Below, one piece after another: positions 7,952-16,791 of a DNA stretch of 64,000 bases; position 1 is the first letter of the stretch, and the number at the start of each line of letters is the position of its first letter. Location: contig NZ_JHVM01000003.1 in assembly GCF_000620145.1 (NCBI RefSeq), positions 372,001 to 436,000 of the forward strand. Direction: 5' to 3'. Source of the stretch: Deefgea rivuli DSM 18356. GTDB taxonomy: Bacteria > Pseudomonadota > Gammaproteobacteria > Burkholderiales > Chitinibacteraceae. Under the pieces are notes generated by a model, which saw only the letters and a list, made by a program, of their open reading frames with translations, ran no database searches and was not told where the DNA came from. The position numbers and the translations under genes were made by a program.

Positions 7952-9634
7952 ATGCAATTGATTCGCTTACAAATCACCAACTTTCGCGGCATTAGCCAGA
8001 TTGATTTATCGCTCGACCCGAGCGCGACAGCGCTGTTTGGCGAAAATAACTGGGGGAAAACCAGTTTAATTGGCGCGCTGTGTCGCTGCTTGTCTAGCCC
8101 TGCGCCGATTGAAACGCTGTTCAGCCATGATGATTTTCATCGCATCGCCAACTCACGCGCCAGCATTGCACGTCGCCTGAATATCACGCTATTTTTCAAA
8201 GCCGACGATGCCGAGGCACTCTCGTTTAGCGAACTGTGCTGGCCCGACAACAATGGCACGCCAATGCTCGCGCTGCGCTTTGCGGCCGAGCGCTTTGGGC
8301 ATAGCGAAATCCGCGCGCGGCGTGTGTTTGTTGGCAGCGATGGTGCCGAGCTGGATCACGAACAAAGTGATGCGCTGGCAGTGCAATTGATTGAATTGCA
8401 TCCCGTCTTGCGATTTCGCGATATGCAGCTGACCGATTGGCTGGAACATCCGCGGCTAGCCAGTCAGCCGCGCGCCGAAGAGCCCGATTTAACCGCTAGC
8501 GATGCAGTACGCGCCGTGTTTGAGCGAATTCTGACGCTACCGCATCAACTACACCCGCAAGAACTCAGCGCTGGTTTGGCGGCAATGCAATCGCTATTAC
8601 AAGAACAAGCTCAATTTCTGCAAGGCAAAGAACCCACACAGCGTTTAGCCGAGCAAATCGCTGCAGCGCCGCTGAATTTTCGTAATGAAGACAGTCTGAT
8701 CGACATTGCCAATCGCTCTGGCTCCAGTTTGCGACGAGTCACACTATTGATGCTGCTCGGTGCACTGTTGACCGCGCGTGGTGAAAATCCGATGCATGCC
8801 GATGCCGAGCCGATTTTGGTGATGGAAGACCCAGAAACGCATCTACACCCGATTCAACTCGCGATGATTTGGGGCTTAATCGAGCAACTCACGTTGCAAA
8901 AAATCATTACGACCAATAGCGGTGACCTGCTAGGCAGCTTTGCGCAAAGCGGGCTGCGCCGTCTGGTGCGTCGCCCAACTTATGTTCACGTGTATCAATT
9001 GGCCGAAAATGCACTGTCTTTATCCGATGCACGCAAAGTGGCGTTTCATGTGCGCAGTAATCGCGCCAGCAGTATGTTTGCTCGCGTTTGGTTGCTGGTC
9101 GAAGGCGAAACTGAATTTTGGCTCTTTCCTGAATTGGCGCGAATCGGCGGCGTTAATTTCCCACTCGAAGGCATACGCTGCGTTGAATTTGCGCAAGCTG
9201 GCCTCGCGCCTCTGATTAAATTTGCCGATCATCTCGGCATCCGCTGGCATGTGATTTGCGATGGCGATGACGCTGGTTTGAAATACCAAAAACGCGCGCA
9301 AAGCTTGCTACGTGATCGCGAGGAAGCGCGGCATATCACGATGCTCAACAAACGCGATATCGAGCATTACCTATGGGATAACGGCTTTGCCGACGCGTAC
9401 CGCGATGCCGCCGCACCACGTGGCGTGATGAACGCGTATTATGTGGCGGCGCTGGCGCAGCAGCCTGAGCTGGATGATGAAGAAATCATCAATCGCGCAC
9501 TGCGTTACCACAGCAAACCGGGCATGGCGCTCGAAATTGCCGAAGCCGCAGAAATCAAAGGCCGCAATGCAATCCCAGCCGAATTACAGGCGATGTTTCA
9601 AATATTGCAATCTTTAAGCGATGAATTAAATTAA
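7952..9634 (+). CDS. OLD family ATP-dependent endonuclease (YbjD-like)
   Basis: A 560-residue protein with an ABC/SMC-like ATPase followed by a Toprim nuclease domain, the layout of OLD (overcoming lysogenization defect) nucleases; its length and motifs fit E. coli YbjD (552 aa). Walker A is GENNWGKTS (residues 30-38), Walker B ILVMEDPETHLHP, and a TTNSGDLLGSF segment follows. The Toprim part has LVEGETEFWLFPEL (catalytic Glu) and VICDGDDAG (metal-binding Asp pair). Class 2 OLD proteins are stand-alone; class 1 pair with a UvrD-like helicase (as in Gabija). No helicase is adjacent, so this is probably the stand-alone kind. DNA repair or phage defence are possible roles. Confidence 0.85.
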   Translation: MQLIRLQITNFRGISQIDLSLDPSATALFGENNWGKTSLIGALCRCLSSPAPIETLFSHDDFHRIANSRASIARRLNITLFFKADDAEALSFSELCWPDNNGTPMLALRFAAERFGHSEIRARRVFVGSDGAELDHEQSDALAVQLIELHPVLRFRDMQLTDWLEHPRLASQPRAEEPDLTASDAVRAVFERILTLPHQLHPQELSAGLAAMQSLLQEQAQFLQGKEPTQRLAEQIAAAPLNFRNEDSLIDIANRSGSSLRRVTLLMLLGALLTARGENPMHADAEPILVMEDPETHLHPIQLAMIWGLIEQLTLQKIITTNSGDLLGSFAQSGLRRLVRRPTYVHVYQLAENALSLSDARKVAFHVRSNRASSMFARVWLLVEGETEFWLFPELARIGGVNFPLEGIRCVEFAQAGLAPLIKFADHLGIRWHVICDGDDAGLKYQKRAQSLLRDREEARHITMLNKRDIEHYLWDNGFADAYRDAAAPRGVMNAYYVAALAQQPELDDEEIINRALRYHSKPGMALEIAEAAEIKGRNAIPAELQAMFQILQSLSDELN

Positions 9635-9683
9635 GAGTATTGCTCTGTAGGATTTATTAGATAAGCGCTACATGGCAATACCC
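9635..9683 (+). repeat. 3'-end palindromic element, copy 3
   Basis: Begins GAGTATTGCTCTGTAGGA at the very next base after the stop of the OLD nuclease gene and closes GCTACA-tg-GCAATACCC. GTATTGC/GCAATAC and TGTAG/CTACA pair. An ATG at 9672 falls inside this element, which argues against using it as the start of the next gene. Confidence 0.75.
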
Positions 9684-9701
9684 ATCAATATTGGACACAG
9701 T

Positions 9702-10451
9702 ATGGCGCAATTCACCCTTCTCATTATTGGCGACGAAATCCTCAGCGGCCGCCGCCAAGACCAACATTTCCCAGCGATTTTGCAACGCCTACAAGCGCGC
9801 GGCCACACTTTGCATTCTGTGCTGTATCTACCTGACGATAGCGCGGTGCTCGTTGAAACTTTCCAGCGCACACTCGCGCAAGGTGCGAATGTGATTAGCT
9901 GCGGCGGCATTGGCGCTACGCCTGATGATTACACTCGTGCCGCACTAGCGACTGCGCTGAACCTACCTTTGGTTCAACAAGCTGAAGCAGCAGCGATTAT
10001 CGAGGCGCGCTTTGGCGAAAATGCATATCCACATCGAATCAAAATGGCAGAGTTTCCGCAAGGTGCAGCAATGATTCCCAATCCAGTCAATCAAGTTGCT
10101 GGCGGTTCAATCCAAAATCATTATTTGCTACCGGGATTTCCAAGCATGGCGTGGCCGATGGTGGAATGGCTGCTCGATCAATATTATGAACTGGGCACGC
10201 TGCCGACCAGCCGTAGCGTCACGGTGCTGAATGCCAAAGAAGGTGATTTGATTGATCTGATGCAAGAACTAGTGACCGCATGGCCAGCGCTGGTTTTTTC
10301 TAGCCTGCCTAGCTTTGGTAACGCGCATTGCGCTGAGCCGCATATTGAATTTAATGTCAAAGGCGACGCTGGCGACACGCAAACTGCAATTGATACGCTG
10401 AGCCAAAAATTAAGCGCAATGAATTACGCTTTATTTAACAAGCCAGACTAA
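9702..10451 (+). CDS. CinA-like molybdopterin-binding domain protein
   Basis: A protein of about 249 residues matching the N-terminal domain of CinA (competence/damage-inducible protein), of the MoaB/MogA fold. The signature LLIIGDEILSGRRQDQH, then LYLPDD, NVISCGGIGATPDDYTRAALA and LPGFPSMAWPMVEW fit the family. The C-terminal nicotinamide-nucleotide amidase domain of full CinA is absent, as in many short homologues. CinA N-domains have ADP-ribose pyrophosphatase activity in some species; that is unproven here. The longer frame from ATG 9672 begins inside a repeat element, so I take ATG 9702 (MAQFTLLIIGDE), preceded by GGA. Confidence 0.8.
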   Translation: MAQFTLLIIGDEILSGRRQDQHFPAILQRLQARGHTLHSVLYLPDDSAVLVETFQRTLAQGANVISCGGIGATPDDYTRAALATALNLPLVQQAEAAAIIEARFGENAYPHRIKMAEFPQGAAMIPNPVNQVAGGSIQNHYLLPGFPSMAWPMVEWLLDQYYELGTLPTSRSVTVLNAKEGDLIDLMQELVTAWPALVFSSLPSFGNAHCAEPHIEFNVKGDAGDTQTAIDTLSQKLSAMNYALFNKPD

Positions 10452-10496
10452 TTCATCCGCGCGCCTCTAGGCATTGAAAAACCTAGGGTTCGGTGC

Positions 10497-10730
10497 TTAA
10501 TGCTTCGTCAGTAGCAGCGCCAATTCATCGATCATCTCGGCCCATTCTGAATCACCAGCCAACTCTTCGCCTAAAAATGCTGCTTGGCTGGGACTCCAGA
10601 ATGACGCATCGGCAATCGCCACATCACTAGGCAACGCGTGCGCCGAGATAAACTTCTTAATGCTGCCCGTATCGCTCGCCAAACCTAGCTGAGAAAACAA
10701 CACGCAAAGAGTATGTGGATTGGTATCCAT
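10497..10730 (-). CDS. DUF2789 family protein
   Basis: A 77-residue protein with the compact DUF2789 pattern: MDTNPHTLCVLFSQLGL, IKKFISAHALP, ASFWSPSQAAFLGEEL, then SEWAEMIDELALLL. The family is small, soluble, helical and of unknown function, common in beta- and gammaproteobacteria. The frame extends four codons further to an ATG at 10742, but family members begin at MDT, so 10730 is preferred. It is convergent with the CinA-like gene. Confidence 0.8.
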   Translation of the reverse strand: MDTNPHTLCVLFSQLGLASDTGSIKKFISAHALPSDVAIADASFWSPSQAAFLGEELAGDSEWAEMIDELALLLTKH

Positions 10731-10935
10731 GACGCGCTCCAAATCGCTAATATCTTTCGTCGTAAGTGAGTGGCGCGTTTAAAACAAGGCCTATCCTGCA
10801 AGATGCCGTCCCAATGGTCGAGTAGCTTAAATTTCGACCGTAAGCACAGTCAATCGCACGACTATAGGCATAGCGATTATGCTGCGCTTCCAATCGTCAT
10901 GTAGTCGGATTTTATATGTTACAAAAAGAACACTC

Positions 10936-10961
10936 CCCGACAAAAATTCGTTATTTTTGGG
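10936..10961 (+). promoter_or_regulatory. Hairpin in the chitinase leader
   Basis: A CAAAAAT / ATTTTTG stem, flanked by CCC and GGG that could extend it, sits about 55 nt ahead of the chitinase ATG in an otherwise unstructured 286-nt upstream region. It may be a leader hairpin or an operator half-site pair. No U-tract follows in the plus direction. Confidence 0.3.
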
Positions 10962-11016
10962 CAGATCTATTACCCTCAAGCCTTGCTATTTATTCAAGCG
11001 CCAAGGGGAAATAACA

Positions 11017-12786
11017 ATGAAAAGACTACTATTGCCATTACTCATCGCATCGGCTTTTGCCCAAGCCGAAACCGTCGTTATGGAAGACAATTTTGAGAAA
11101 GATCTAAGTCAGTGGATTGGTAAAGGCGGCGAAGAAACTTCGCCTATTTTTACGTCCATCGTGGCAGATCCACTCAATCCCGACAATAAAGTAGCGCGTT
11201 TTGATAAGCCGGTAAATATTGGCGATATTTTCAGCCGCACTAAATTCCCCGCAGGCAAATACAAAATCTCATTTGATTACCTTGGCATGTGCGGCAGCAA
11301 TTGCGGCGCCACACTCGGGCTGGATGAAGACAGACCCGGCCGCAAAGAACAATGGCTGGCCAGCACCGCGACTGGTTTTCCTGAGCGCTTGAAAGACACC
11401 AAAAAATGGGAACATTACGAATTTGAATTTAAAGGCAAATTCGATTTCCATCTGAAATGGGAGCAATGGGATTCGGCCAAGGGCGAAGGTAAAGATGCGT
11501 ATATCGACAATCTCAAACTGGTTAGCCTAGAAACGGCCAAGCCCGAAGATAAAAAAACCGCGATTGTCGTGCCGATTACGGCGGGCGTACCAGGACCTAC
11601 CACACCGCAATCGGTGATGTATTTCACCGCTTGGGGCAAGCACAATGGCTTTAATGTCAAAAATCTAGATACCAGTGGTGCGGCAGGCAAATTCACCGTA
11701 CTTGAATATGCATTTGGCAATGTAAAAGACAATCGCTGCGTGATTGGCGTCGATAAACAAGGCGAAGGCTCAGCGGGGGATGATTATTGGGATCCTGTTG
11801 CCGCTGAGGCAACACTAGATGGTTTAGAAGACAAAGGTGACAATGGCCTTTACGGGCATTGGAATCAACTTAAACAACTGAAAAAGAAAAACCCGAACCT
11901 CAAAGTGGTCATTAGTTTGGGCGGTTGGACTTGGTCTAAGTATTTCTCTGATGCCGCACTGCCAGCCAATCGTGTCGCTTTCGTTAAGTCGTGTGTCGAT
12001 GCCTATATCAAAGGCAATGTGCCCAATAAAGAAGGCAAAGTCGTTCCTGGCCTTGCTGCCAGCGTTTTTGATGGTTTTGATATCGACTGGGAATACCCAG
12101 GCTCACCGGGCAATGACGGCAATATCGTTAGGGCTGAAGACACCCAAAACTACACCGCCTTGCTGGCCGAGTTCCGTAAGCAGTTGGATGCGATCAAACC
12201 AGGCATGTTATTAACGATTGCCGCACCCGCTTCGGTTTCAAAATCAGAAAAAATTGAGTTAGAAAAAGCAATTCCCTACCTCAATTGGATCAACCTGATG
12301 ACCTACGACTTCACAGGCCCATGGTCTGCAACCACAGGCCACCATGCGATTTTATTCGGCGGCGCTAAAGATCGCGTTTCTGTCGACAGCACCGTAGAAG
12401 ATTATCTCGCGCGTGGCGTACCTTCGAATAAATTGGTTCTTGGTGTACCGTTCTACGGCTATGGCTGGAAAGTCAATAGCTTAGAAAACAACGGCATGTA
12501 CCAGCCTGTAATTGGAAAAGCCAAAGGGCCACTTGAGGAAGGCGTTGCGCCCTACTCTTACCTTAAAAACCTGCCAGGCACAGAGCATCGCGATGAAAAA
12601 ACACGCGCATTCTGGAAAGTAAACGGCAAAGATGTTTGGGTTTACGACGACGTTCAATTATTGAAAGAGAAAATTGAATTCGCCAAAAAGAAAAAACTCG
12701 GCGGCATTATGGCTTGGGAGCTATCGCAAGATACACCTGACGCTGAGCTAGTGAACACCATTTACAAAAATTGGATTAAAAAGTAA
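11017..12786 (+). CDS. Secreted GH18 chitinase with N-terminal carbohydrate-binding-like domain
   Basis: A 589-residue exported endo-chitinase that cleaves beta-1,4-GlcNAc polymers. It has a signal peptide (MKRLLLPLLIASAFAQA) and then a ~150-residue jelly-roll-like domain ending YIDNLKLVSLE, resembling carbohydrate-binding modules. The GH18 barrel shows SLGGWTWSKYF (substrate strand), FDGFDIDWEYPG with D352, D355, D357 and catalytic acid E359 (DxxDxDxE), and MTYDFTGPW. Hydrolysis is by substrate-assisted catalysis in this family. The start is ATG 11017 with AAGGGGAAA just ahead; an upstream in-frame ATG (10879) lacks sense. nagB elsewhere in the window fits use of the GlcNAc released. Confidence 0.95.
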   Translation: MKRLLLPLLIASAFAQAETVVMEDNFEKDLSQWIGKGGEETSPIFTSIVADPLNPDNKVARFDKPVNIGDIFSRTKFPAGKYKISFDYLGMCGSNCGATLGLDEDRPGRKEQWLASTATGFPERLKDTKKWEHYEFEFKGKFDFHLKWEQWDSAKGEGKDAYIDNLKLVSLETAKPEDKKTAIVVPITAGVPGPTTPQSVMYFTAWGKHNGFNVKNLDTSGAAGKFTVLEYAFGNVKDNRCVIGVDKQGEGSAGDDYWDPVAAEATLDGLEDKGDNGLYGHWNQLKQLKKKNPNLKVVISLGGWTWSKYFSDAALPANRVAFVKSCVDAYIKGNVPNKEGKVVPGLAASVFDGFDIDWEYPGSPGNDGNIVRAEDTQNYTALLAEFRKQLDAIKPGMLLTIAAPASVSKSEKIELEKAIPYLNWINLMTYDFTGPWSATTGHHAILFGGAKDRVSVDSTVEDYLARGVPSNKLVLGVPFYGYGWKVNSLENNGMYQPVIGKAKGPLEEGVAPYSYLKNLPGTEHRDEKTRAFWKVNGKDVWVYDDVQLLKEKIEFAKKKKLGGIMAWELSQDTPDAELVNTIYKNWIKK

Positions 12787-12794
12787 TCAGAAAA

Positions 12795-12822
12795 AATCCC
12801 AGCCATTTTCATGACTGGGATT
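12795..12822 (+). terminator. Hairpin behind the chitinase gene
   Basis: AATCCCAG / CTGGGATT, 8-bp perfect stem with a 12-nt loop, 8 nt after the chitinase stop. The following tract is TTAAATC rather than pure U, so it may protect the 3' end or assist the stronger terminator downstream. Confidence 0.55.
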
Positions 12823-12836
12823 TAAATCTAAATCAT

Positions 12837-12867
12837 AAAAAAGGCTGAGCGAATCAGCCTTTTTTAT
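12837..12867. terminator. Bidirectional terminator between chitinase and outer-membrane protein
   Basis: AAAAAAGGCTGA / TCAGCCTTTTTT with a 5-nt loop. It has U-tracts on both strands and lies between two convergent genes. Confidence 0.9.
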
Positions 12868-12875
12868 TACCAAAA

Positions 12876-13760
12876 TTAGAATCGACCCGATAAAGTCATC
12901 CCCAAAAACGGCATTGTTGAATAATTTTCTTTAGCCACTTCATGGCCTTGTTGGTTATTCATCACGAATTCACCATTCAATGCCGCACCTGCATACAGCT
13001 TTAAGCTGGCATCAGGTGTTAACGCATAATTGGCACTCATAAACACCGGCACAGTGTTAATTTCGAGCGAGCCATTTGCAGCAATCGCATTGTCTTTGGC
13101 TAAACGGGTATCGTAGCTACGGACGGCACCACCCACTGACAACTCCCATTTCGGAGTCGCTTGCCAGGCCAACTCTAAACCTGCGGGGCCAACGGGACCT
13201 GCCACGTACGGATTTTTCAATGTTAATGAATCGCTCACTTTCCAATTCACAATCAAGAATGCGAAAACTTTGTCTTCCTTTGCGCCCTGCCAAGCGCCCA
13301 AGCCCAAACCGAGCATCAAACTCGGTGAAACTTGATTAGCCACAAACGTCGTCACGCCGTAGTTGATACTTTCGCCGCGATCCGCACCATCTTCACCCGA
13401 ATACTCAACACCAGGGCTCAAAGAATAAACCCAACCACTTGTCGTCGCGTAGCTGTATGGCAAACTCAATTGCATGCGGTATAAATCTTGCCAAGGCGTT
13501 TTACCGCCCCACGCTTTGGGCGCATCAAAACGCCATTGCTGCTGGCTACCACTCAAGCTCAAACCAAGTCGCTGATTTTTATCAATGGCTGTCGTCGCAC
13601 TCAACGAGCCCATGAGCCACGTCGTTTTCACCTGCCCACCAGAATCCAAGTCCGTATTCGGCGCATACACCGGAGTAATACTGTAATTCCATGCCACATC
13701 ACCGGCATGGGCAAATGTCGTTACGGCCAGCGCTGCGGCGCATAGCATTACTTTTTTCAT
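12876..13760 (-). CDS. Outer-membrane beta-barrel protein (possibly DUF6268-like)
   Basis: A 294-residue exported protein. The signal peptide MKKVMLCAAALAVTTFAHA is followed by a run of alternating amphipathic strands (NYSITPVYAP, WVYSLSPGVEYSG, KLYAGAALNGEFVM) and ends in FLGMTLSGRF, the C-terminal aromatic that Bam recognises in outer-membrane proteins. There is no OmpA, porin or TonB signature. I think the DUF6268 family is the nearest match, but this is from memory. It shares a terminator with the chitinase gene, which does not by itself imply a joint role. Confidence 0.65.
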   Translation of the reverse strand: MKKVMLCAAALAVTTFAHAGDVAWNYSITPVYAPNTDLDSGGQVKTTWLMGSLSATTAIDKNQRLGLSLSGSQQQWRFDAPKAWGGKTPWQDLYRMQLSLPYSYATTSGWVYSLSPGVEYSGEDGADRGESINYGVTTFVANQVSPSLMLGLGLGAWQGAKEDKVFAFLIVNWKVSDSLTLKNPYVAGPVGPAGLELAWQATPKWELSVGGAVRSYDTRLAKDNAIAANGSLEINTVPVFMSANYALTPDASLKLYAGAALNGEFVMNNQQGHEVAKENYSTMPFLGMTLSGRF

Positions 13761-13901
13761 CTCAACACTCCAAAAGGTGAACTCGCTGCGATTCTAAGGT
13801 GCAATACGATTGCCAAAGATTACATCACGCACATTACTGCACCACGATCAGATCAATATTTCTATGCAATTAAATTGCTGAGTTAAAAATACATGCCCAA
13901 T

Positions 13902-13948
13902 GTATTAGCCTGCAGCAATTAGCAAGCAATGGCTACAAAGCAATACCC
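13902..13948 (-). repeat. 3'-end palindromic element, copy 4
   Basis: On the minus strand it begins GGGTATTGCTTTGTAGCC 1 nt after the metZ stop and closes with GCTGCAGG-C-TAATAC. GTATT...GC arms pair at 11 of 15 positions. Confidence 0.65.
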
Positions 13949-13949
13949 A

Positions 13950-15122
13950 TTAAAGCCCTGATTGCAGGTCTTTAATCAAATCTCCGACGTATTCCAAACC
14001 CACTGAAATCCGCACCATGCCATCGGTAATCCCCGCCGCTGCGCGCGCTTCATTCGTTAAACGGCCGTGTGACGTGGTTGCTGGATGCGTAATTGTGGTG
14101 CGCGTGTCGCCCAAATTGGCAGTGCGGCTCATGAGTTGCACTTTATCAATCAGCGCCCATGCCGCCGTTTTGCCGCCTTCCAATTCAAACGACAACACGC
14201 CGCCCGCGCCCGTTTGCTGGCGCTGCGCGAGTTCATATTGCGGATGCGATTTGAGGCCGGGGTAATACACGCGAGTCACTTGCGGTTGTTGCTCTAGCCA
14301 TTCGGCCAGTTTCAAGGCATTTTCACAATGCGCTTTCATGCGCAAACCCAAAGTTTCCAAACCCTTGAGCAAAACCCAAGCATTAAACGCCGATAAAGTC
14401 GGCCCAGCCGTGCGCAAGAACAAATAAATTGGCTCAATCAGCGCGTTATTCCCGACGACCGCCCCGCCCAAAACGCGGCCTTGGCCATCAATAAATTTGG
14501 TCGCCGAATGCACGACTAAATCCGCACCGAGTTTTAACGGTTGCTGTAAAGCCGGCGAGCAAAAGCAATTATCCACCGCCAAAATTGCACCATGACGATG
14601 GGCAATCTCAGCAATCGCCGCGATGTCGGCAATTTCGGTCAGTGGATTGTTGGGCGTTTCAAGGAAAAACAGCTTGGTTGACGGCTGCACCGCAGTTTCC
14701 CACGCCGACAAGTCAGTCTGCGCAGCATACGACACCGTAATGCCGAACTTACCTAGGTAGACGTTAAATAATTGAATCGTCGCGCCAAATAGGCCGCTAG
14801 ACGCCACAATATGATCGCCTGATTTCAGATGCGCCATGCAGAGCGCCAAAATCGCGCTCATGCCCGAAGCGGTGGCGACAGCGCGCTCGCCACATTCTAG
14901 CGCGGCAAGGCGCTGCTCAAATGAGGCCACCGTTGGATTGGTAAAGCGCGAATAAATATAACCTGGAATTTGCCCGGTAAATTTAAGCTGCGCTTCTTCA
15001 GCCGAGCCGACCACAAAGCTAGAAGTCAAATGCAAAGCATCCGAATGCTCACCAAATTCAGAGCGCATCGTGCCGGCGCGAACCGCCAATGTTTCAGGAT
15101 GAAGATCTTCTAAATTCAACAT
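13950..15122 (-). CDS. metZ: O-succinylhomoserine sulfhydrylase
   Basis: A 390-residue PLP enzyme of the Cys/Met metabolism family that makes homocysteine from O-succinylhomoserine and sulfide. Diagnostic segments are SYxxSRFTNPTVASFEQRLAALE as GYIYSRFTNPTVASFE, the cofactor loop ATASGMSAILA, LFFLETPNNPLTEI, and the Schiff-base lysine in VVHSATKFIDGQGRV. The C-terminus TRTTITHPATTSHGRLT is typical of MetZ. ATG 15122 has AAAGGAAA ahead of it and gives the usual N-terminus; the longer frame to 15155 runs into the purF terminator hairpin. It is the last gene of the trp-acc-fol-pur block, as in other Neisseriales. Confidence 0.9.
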   Translation of the reverse strand: MLNLEDLHPETLAVRAGTMRSEFGEHSDALHLTSSFVVGSAEEAQLKFTGQIPGYIYSRFTNPTVASFEQRLAALECGERAVATASGMSAILALCMAHLKSGDHIVASSGLFGATIQLFNVYLGKFGITVSYAAQTDLSAWETAVQPSTKLFFLETPNNPLTEIADIAAIAEIAHRHGAILAVDNCFCSPALQQPLKLGADLVVHSATKFIDGQGRVLGGAVVGNNALIEPIYLFLRTAGPTLSAFNAWVLLKGLETLGLRMKAHCENALKLAEWLEQQPQVTRVYYPGLKSHPQYELAQRQQTGAGGVLSFELEGGKTAAWALIDKVQLMSRTANLGDTRTTITHPATTSHGRLTNEARAAAGITDGMVRISVGLEYVGDLIKDLQSGL

Positions 15123-15141
15123 ACTATTTCCTTTATTCAAT

Positions 15142-15169
15142 AAAAACGGGAGCACGCGGCTCCCGTTTT
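15142..15169 (-). terminator. Terminator behind purF
   Basis: AAAACGGGAGC / GCTCCCGTTTT with a 5-nt loop, followed by TTTTTATT on the minus strand. It lies between purF and metZ, so metZ may be read from read-through or its own promoter. Confidence 0.8.
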
Positions 15170-15185
15170 GTTTGCGTTTCAGCTA

Positions 15186-16730
15186 TTAAATCAAATTCTG
15201 CTCAGCTACGCCAATATTCAAATCCAAGATGCGGCTATCGCCCTCACCTTCGCTGGCTTTATTCGACAGCGGTGAAATCCGTTTGGCTTCCAACTCGTCT
15301 AAATACGCATCGGTAATGTCACCGGTGATGTATTTACCATCAAAGCAAGACGTTTCAAACGCAGTGATTTTGCCACCACTCGCATCGGTACAGGCTTGAA
15401 TCAGCGCATCGAGTTCTTGGTAAATCACACCATCAGCACCAATCTCAATGGCGATTTGCTCGGCAGTACGGCCAGTGGCGATCAACTCGGCACGCGTCGG
15501 CATATCGATACCGTACACATGCGGAAACTTAACAGGTGGCGCAGCCGAGGCGAGATATACTTTTTTCGCACCCACGTCGCGTACCATTTGTACGATTTCT
15601 TTCGACGTTGTACCGCGCACAATCGAATCATCCACCAGCAATACGTTTTTGCCACGGAATTCAACGGCGATTGGATTGAGTTTTTGGCGAACTGATTTTT
15701 TGCGACTCGCTTGACCCGGCATAATGAAAGTGCGGCCGATATAGCGATTTTTCATAAAGCCTTCGCGATACGGCAGACCAAGTGCATCGGCCAATTGCAA
15801 AGCAGAATCACGGCTGGTATCTGGAATAGGGATTACAACGTCAATATCCAGCGCTGGCACCAGTTTGCGAACCTTATCCGCCAACTGTTCACCCATTTTC
15901 AAACGGGCTTCATGCACCGAAATACCATCAATCACGGTATCAGGACGCGCGAAATACACGTGCTCAAAAATACAGGGAACCAATTCAGGGCTGGCATGGC
16001 ATTGACGACTAGAAAATTCGCCATCAAACGTCACATAAATTGCCTCACCCGGCGCAACGTCACGCATAAATTTAAAGCCGAGCACATCCAGCGCCACCGA
16101 TTCGCTGGCAACGATGTATTCCATGCCTTCTGGCGTTTCGTGGCTACCGAGTGATAGCGGACGAATGCCGTGTGGATCACGGAAAGCCACCATACCAAAG
16201 CCAGCAATAATCGCCACAACCGCGTACGCGCCTTTCACTCGGCCATGCACGGCCGTGATTGCATCAAACACGGTATCGGCATCCAATTGCGGGCCAGTTA
16301 CGCGGCGTGACAATTCATGCGCAAACACATTGCACAGCGCTTCGGAATCCGAATTGGTATTAATGTGCCGCAGATCAGTGCGGTACATATCTTCTTTGAG
16401 TTGCTTGTCGTTAGTCAGGTTGCCGTTATGCGCCAGAACAATCCCGAAAGGGCTATTTACATAAAACGGCTGCGCTTCAGCCAAGCTAGAAGCCGAGCCA
16501 GCAGTGGGGTAACGAACGTGACCGATACCCACATTGCCCATTAAAGAACGCATATTTCGTGTGCGAAACACATCACGAACGAGGCCTTGGCCTTTATGCA
16601 TATGAAGCACTTGCTGTTCAGCAGTGACAATACCGGCGGCATCTTGCCCGCGGTGCTGCAAGACGAGCAAGCCGTCATACAACATCTGATTTACCGGAGT
16701 TTTAGCGACCACACCTACAATGCCACACAT
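15186..16730 (-). CDS. purF: Amidophosphoribosyltransferase
   Basis: A 514-residue enzyme for the first committed step of purine synthesis: PRPP plus glutamine to phosphoribosylamine. It begins [10 protein letters not shown], so Cys2 becomes the N-terminal nucleophile of the class II glutaminase. GHVRYPTAG and HNGNLTN mark the glutamine site, and [14 protein letters not shown] is the PRPP loop of the C-terminal phosphoribosyltransferase domain. Its length matches E. coli PurF (505). It follows cvpA by 61 nt, the same pairing as in E. coli and Pseudomonas. Confidence 0.95.
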   Translation of the reverse strand: MCGIVGVVAKTPVNQMLYDGLLVLQHRGQDAAGIVTAEQQVLHMHKGQGLVRDVFRTRNMRSLMGNVGIGHVRYPTAGSASSLAEAQPFYVNSPFGIVLAHNGNLTNDKQLKEDMYRTDLRHINTNSDSEALCNVFAHELSRRVTGPQLDADTVFDAITAVHGRVKGAYAVVAIIAGFGMVAFRDPHGIRPLSLGSHETPEGMEYIVASESVALDVLGFKFMRDVAPGEAIYVTFDGEFSSRQCHASPELVPCIFEHVYFARPDTVIDGISVHEARLKMGEQLADKVRKLVPALDIDVVIPIPDTSRDSALQLADALGLPYREGFMKNRYIGRTFIMPGQASRKKSVRQKLNPIAVEFRGKNVLLVDDSIVRGTTSKEIVQMVRDVGAKKVYLASAAPPVKFPHVYGIDMPTRAELIATGRTAEQIAIEIGADGVIYQELDALIQACTDASGGKITAFETSCFDGKYITGDITDAYLDELEAKRISPLSNKASEGEGDSRILDLNIGVAEQNLI

Positions 16731-16767
16731 TGGTCAAGATTCCTTGCGTCTACAACATTTGAAAAAA

Positions 16768-16788
16768 TTAATCGTAATTGATACGGCT
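16768..16788 (-). repeat. Second, recoded copy of the cvpA 3' end
   Basis: The seven codons AGC CGT ATC AAT TAC GAT TAA read S-R-I-N-Y-D-stop in the same frame as cvpA, three bases after the cvpA stop. The cvpA gene itself ends AGT CGC ATT AAT TAC GAC TGA, encoding the same peptide. All five differing codons (four amino-acid codons and the stop) are synonymous. It looks like a relic of an older cvpA end left after recombination. Confidence 0.75.
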
Positions 16789-16791
16789 AGG

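Noticed and set aside
9672..9701. Upstream ATG for the CinA-like gene
   Set aside because: It lies inside a palindromic repeat element and adds ten residues not seen in the family; ATG 9702 is used.
10879..11016. N-terminal extension of the chitinase frame
   Set aside because: It would place a signal peptide 46 residues inside the protein; ATG 11017 has a ribosome site and an immediate signal peptide.
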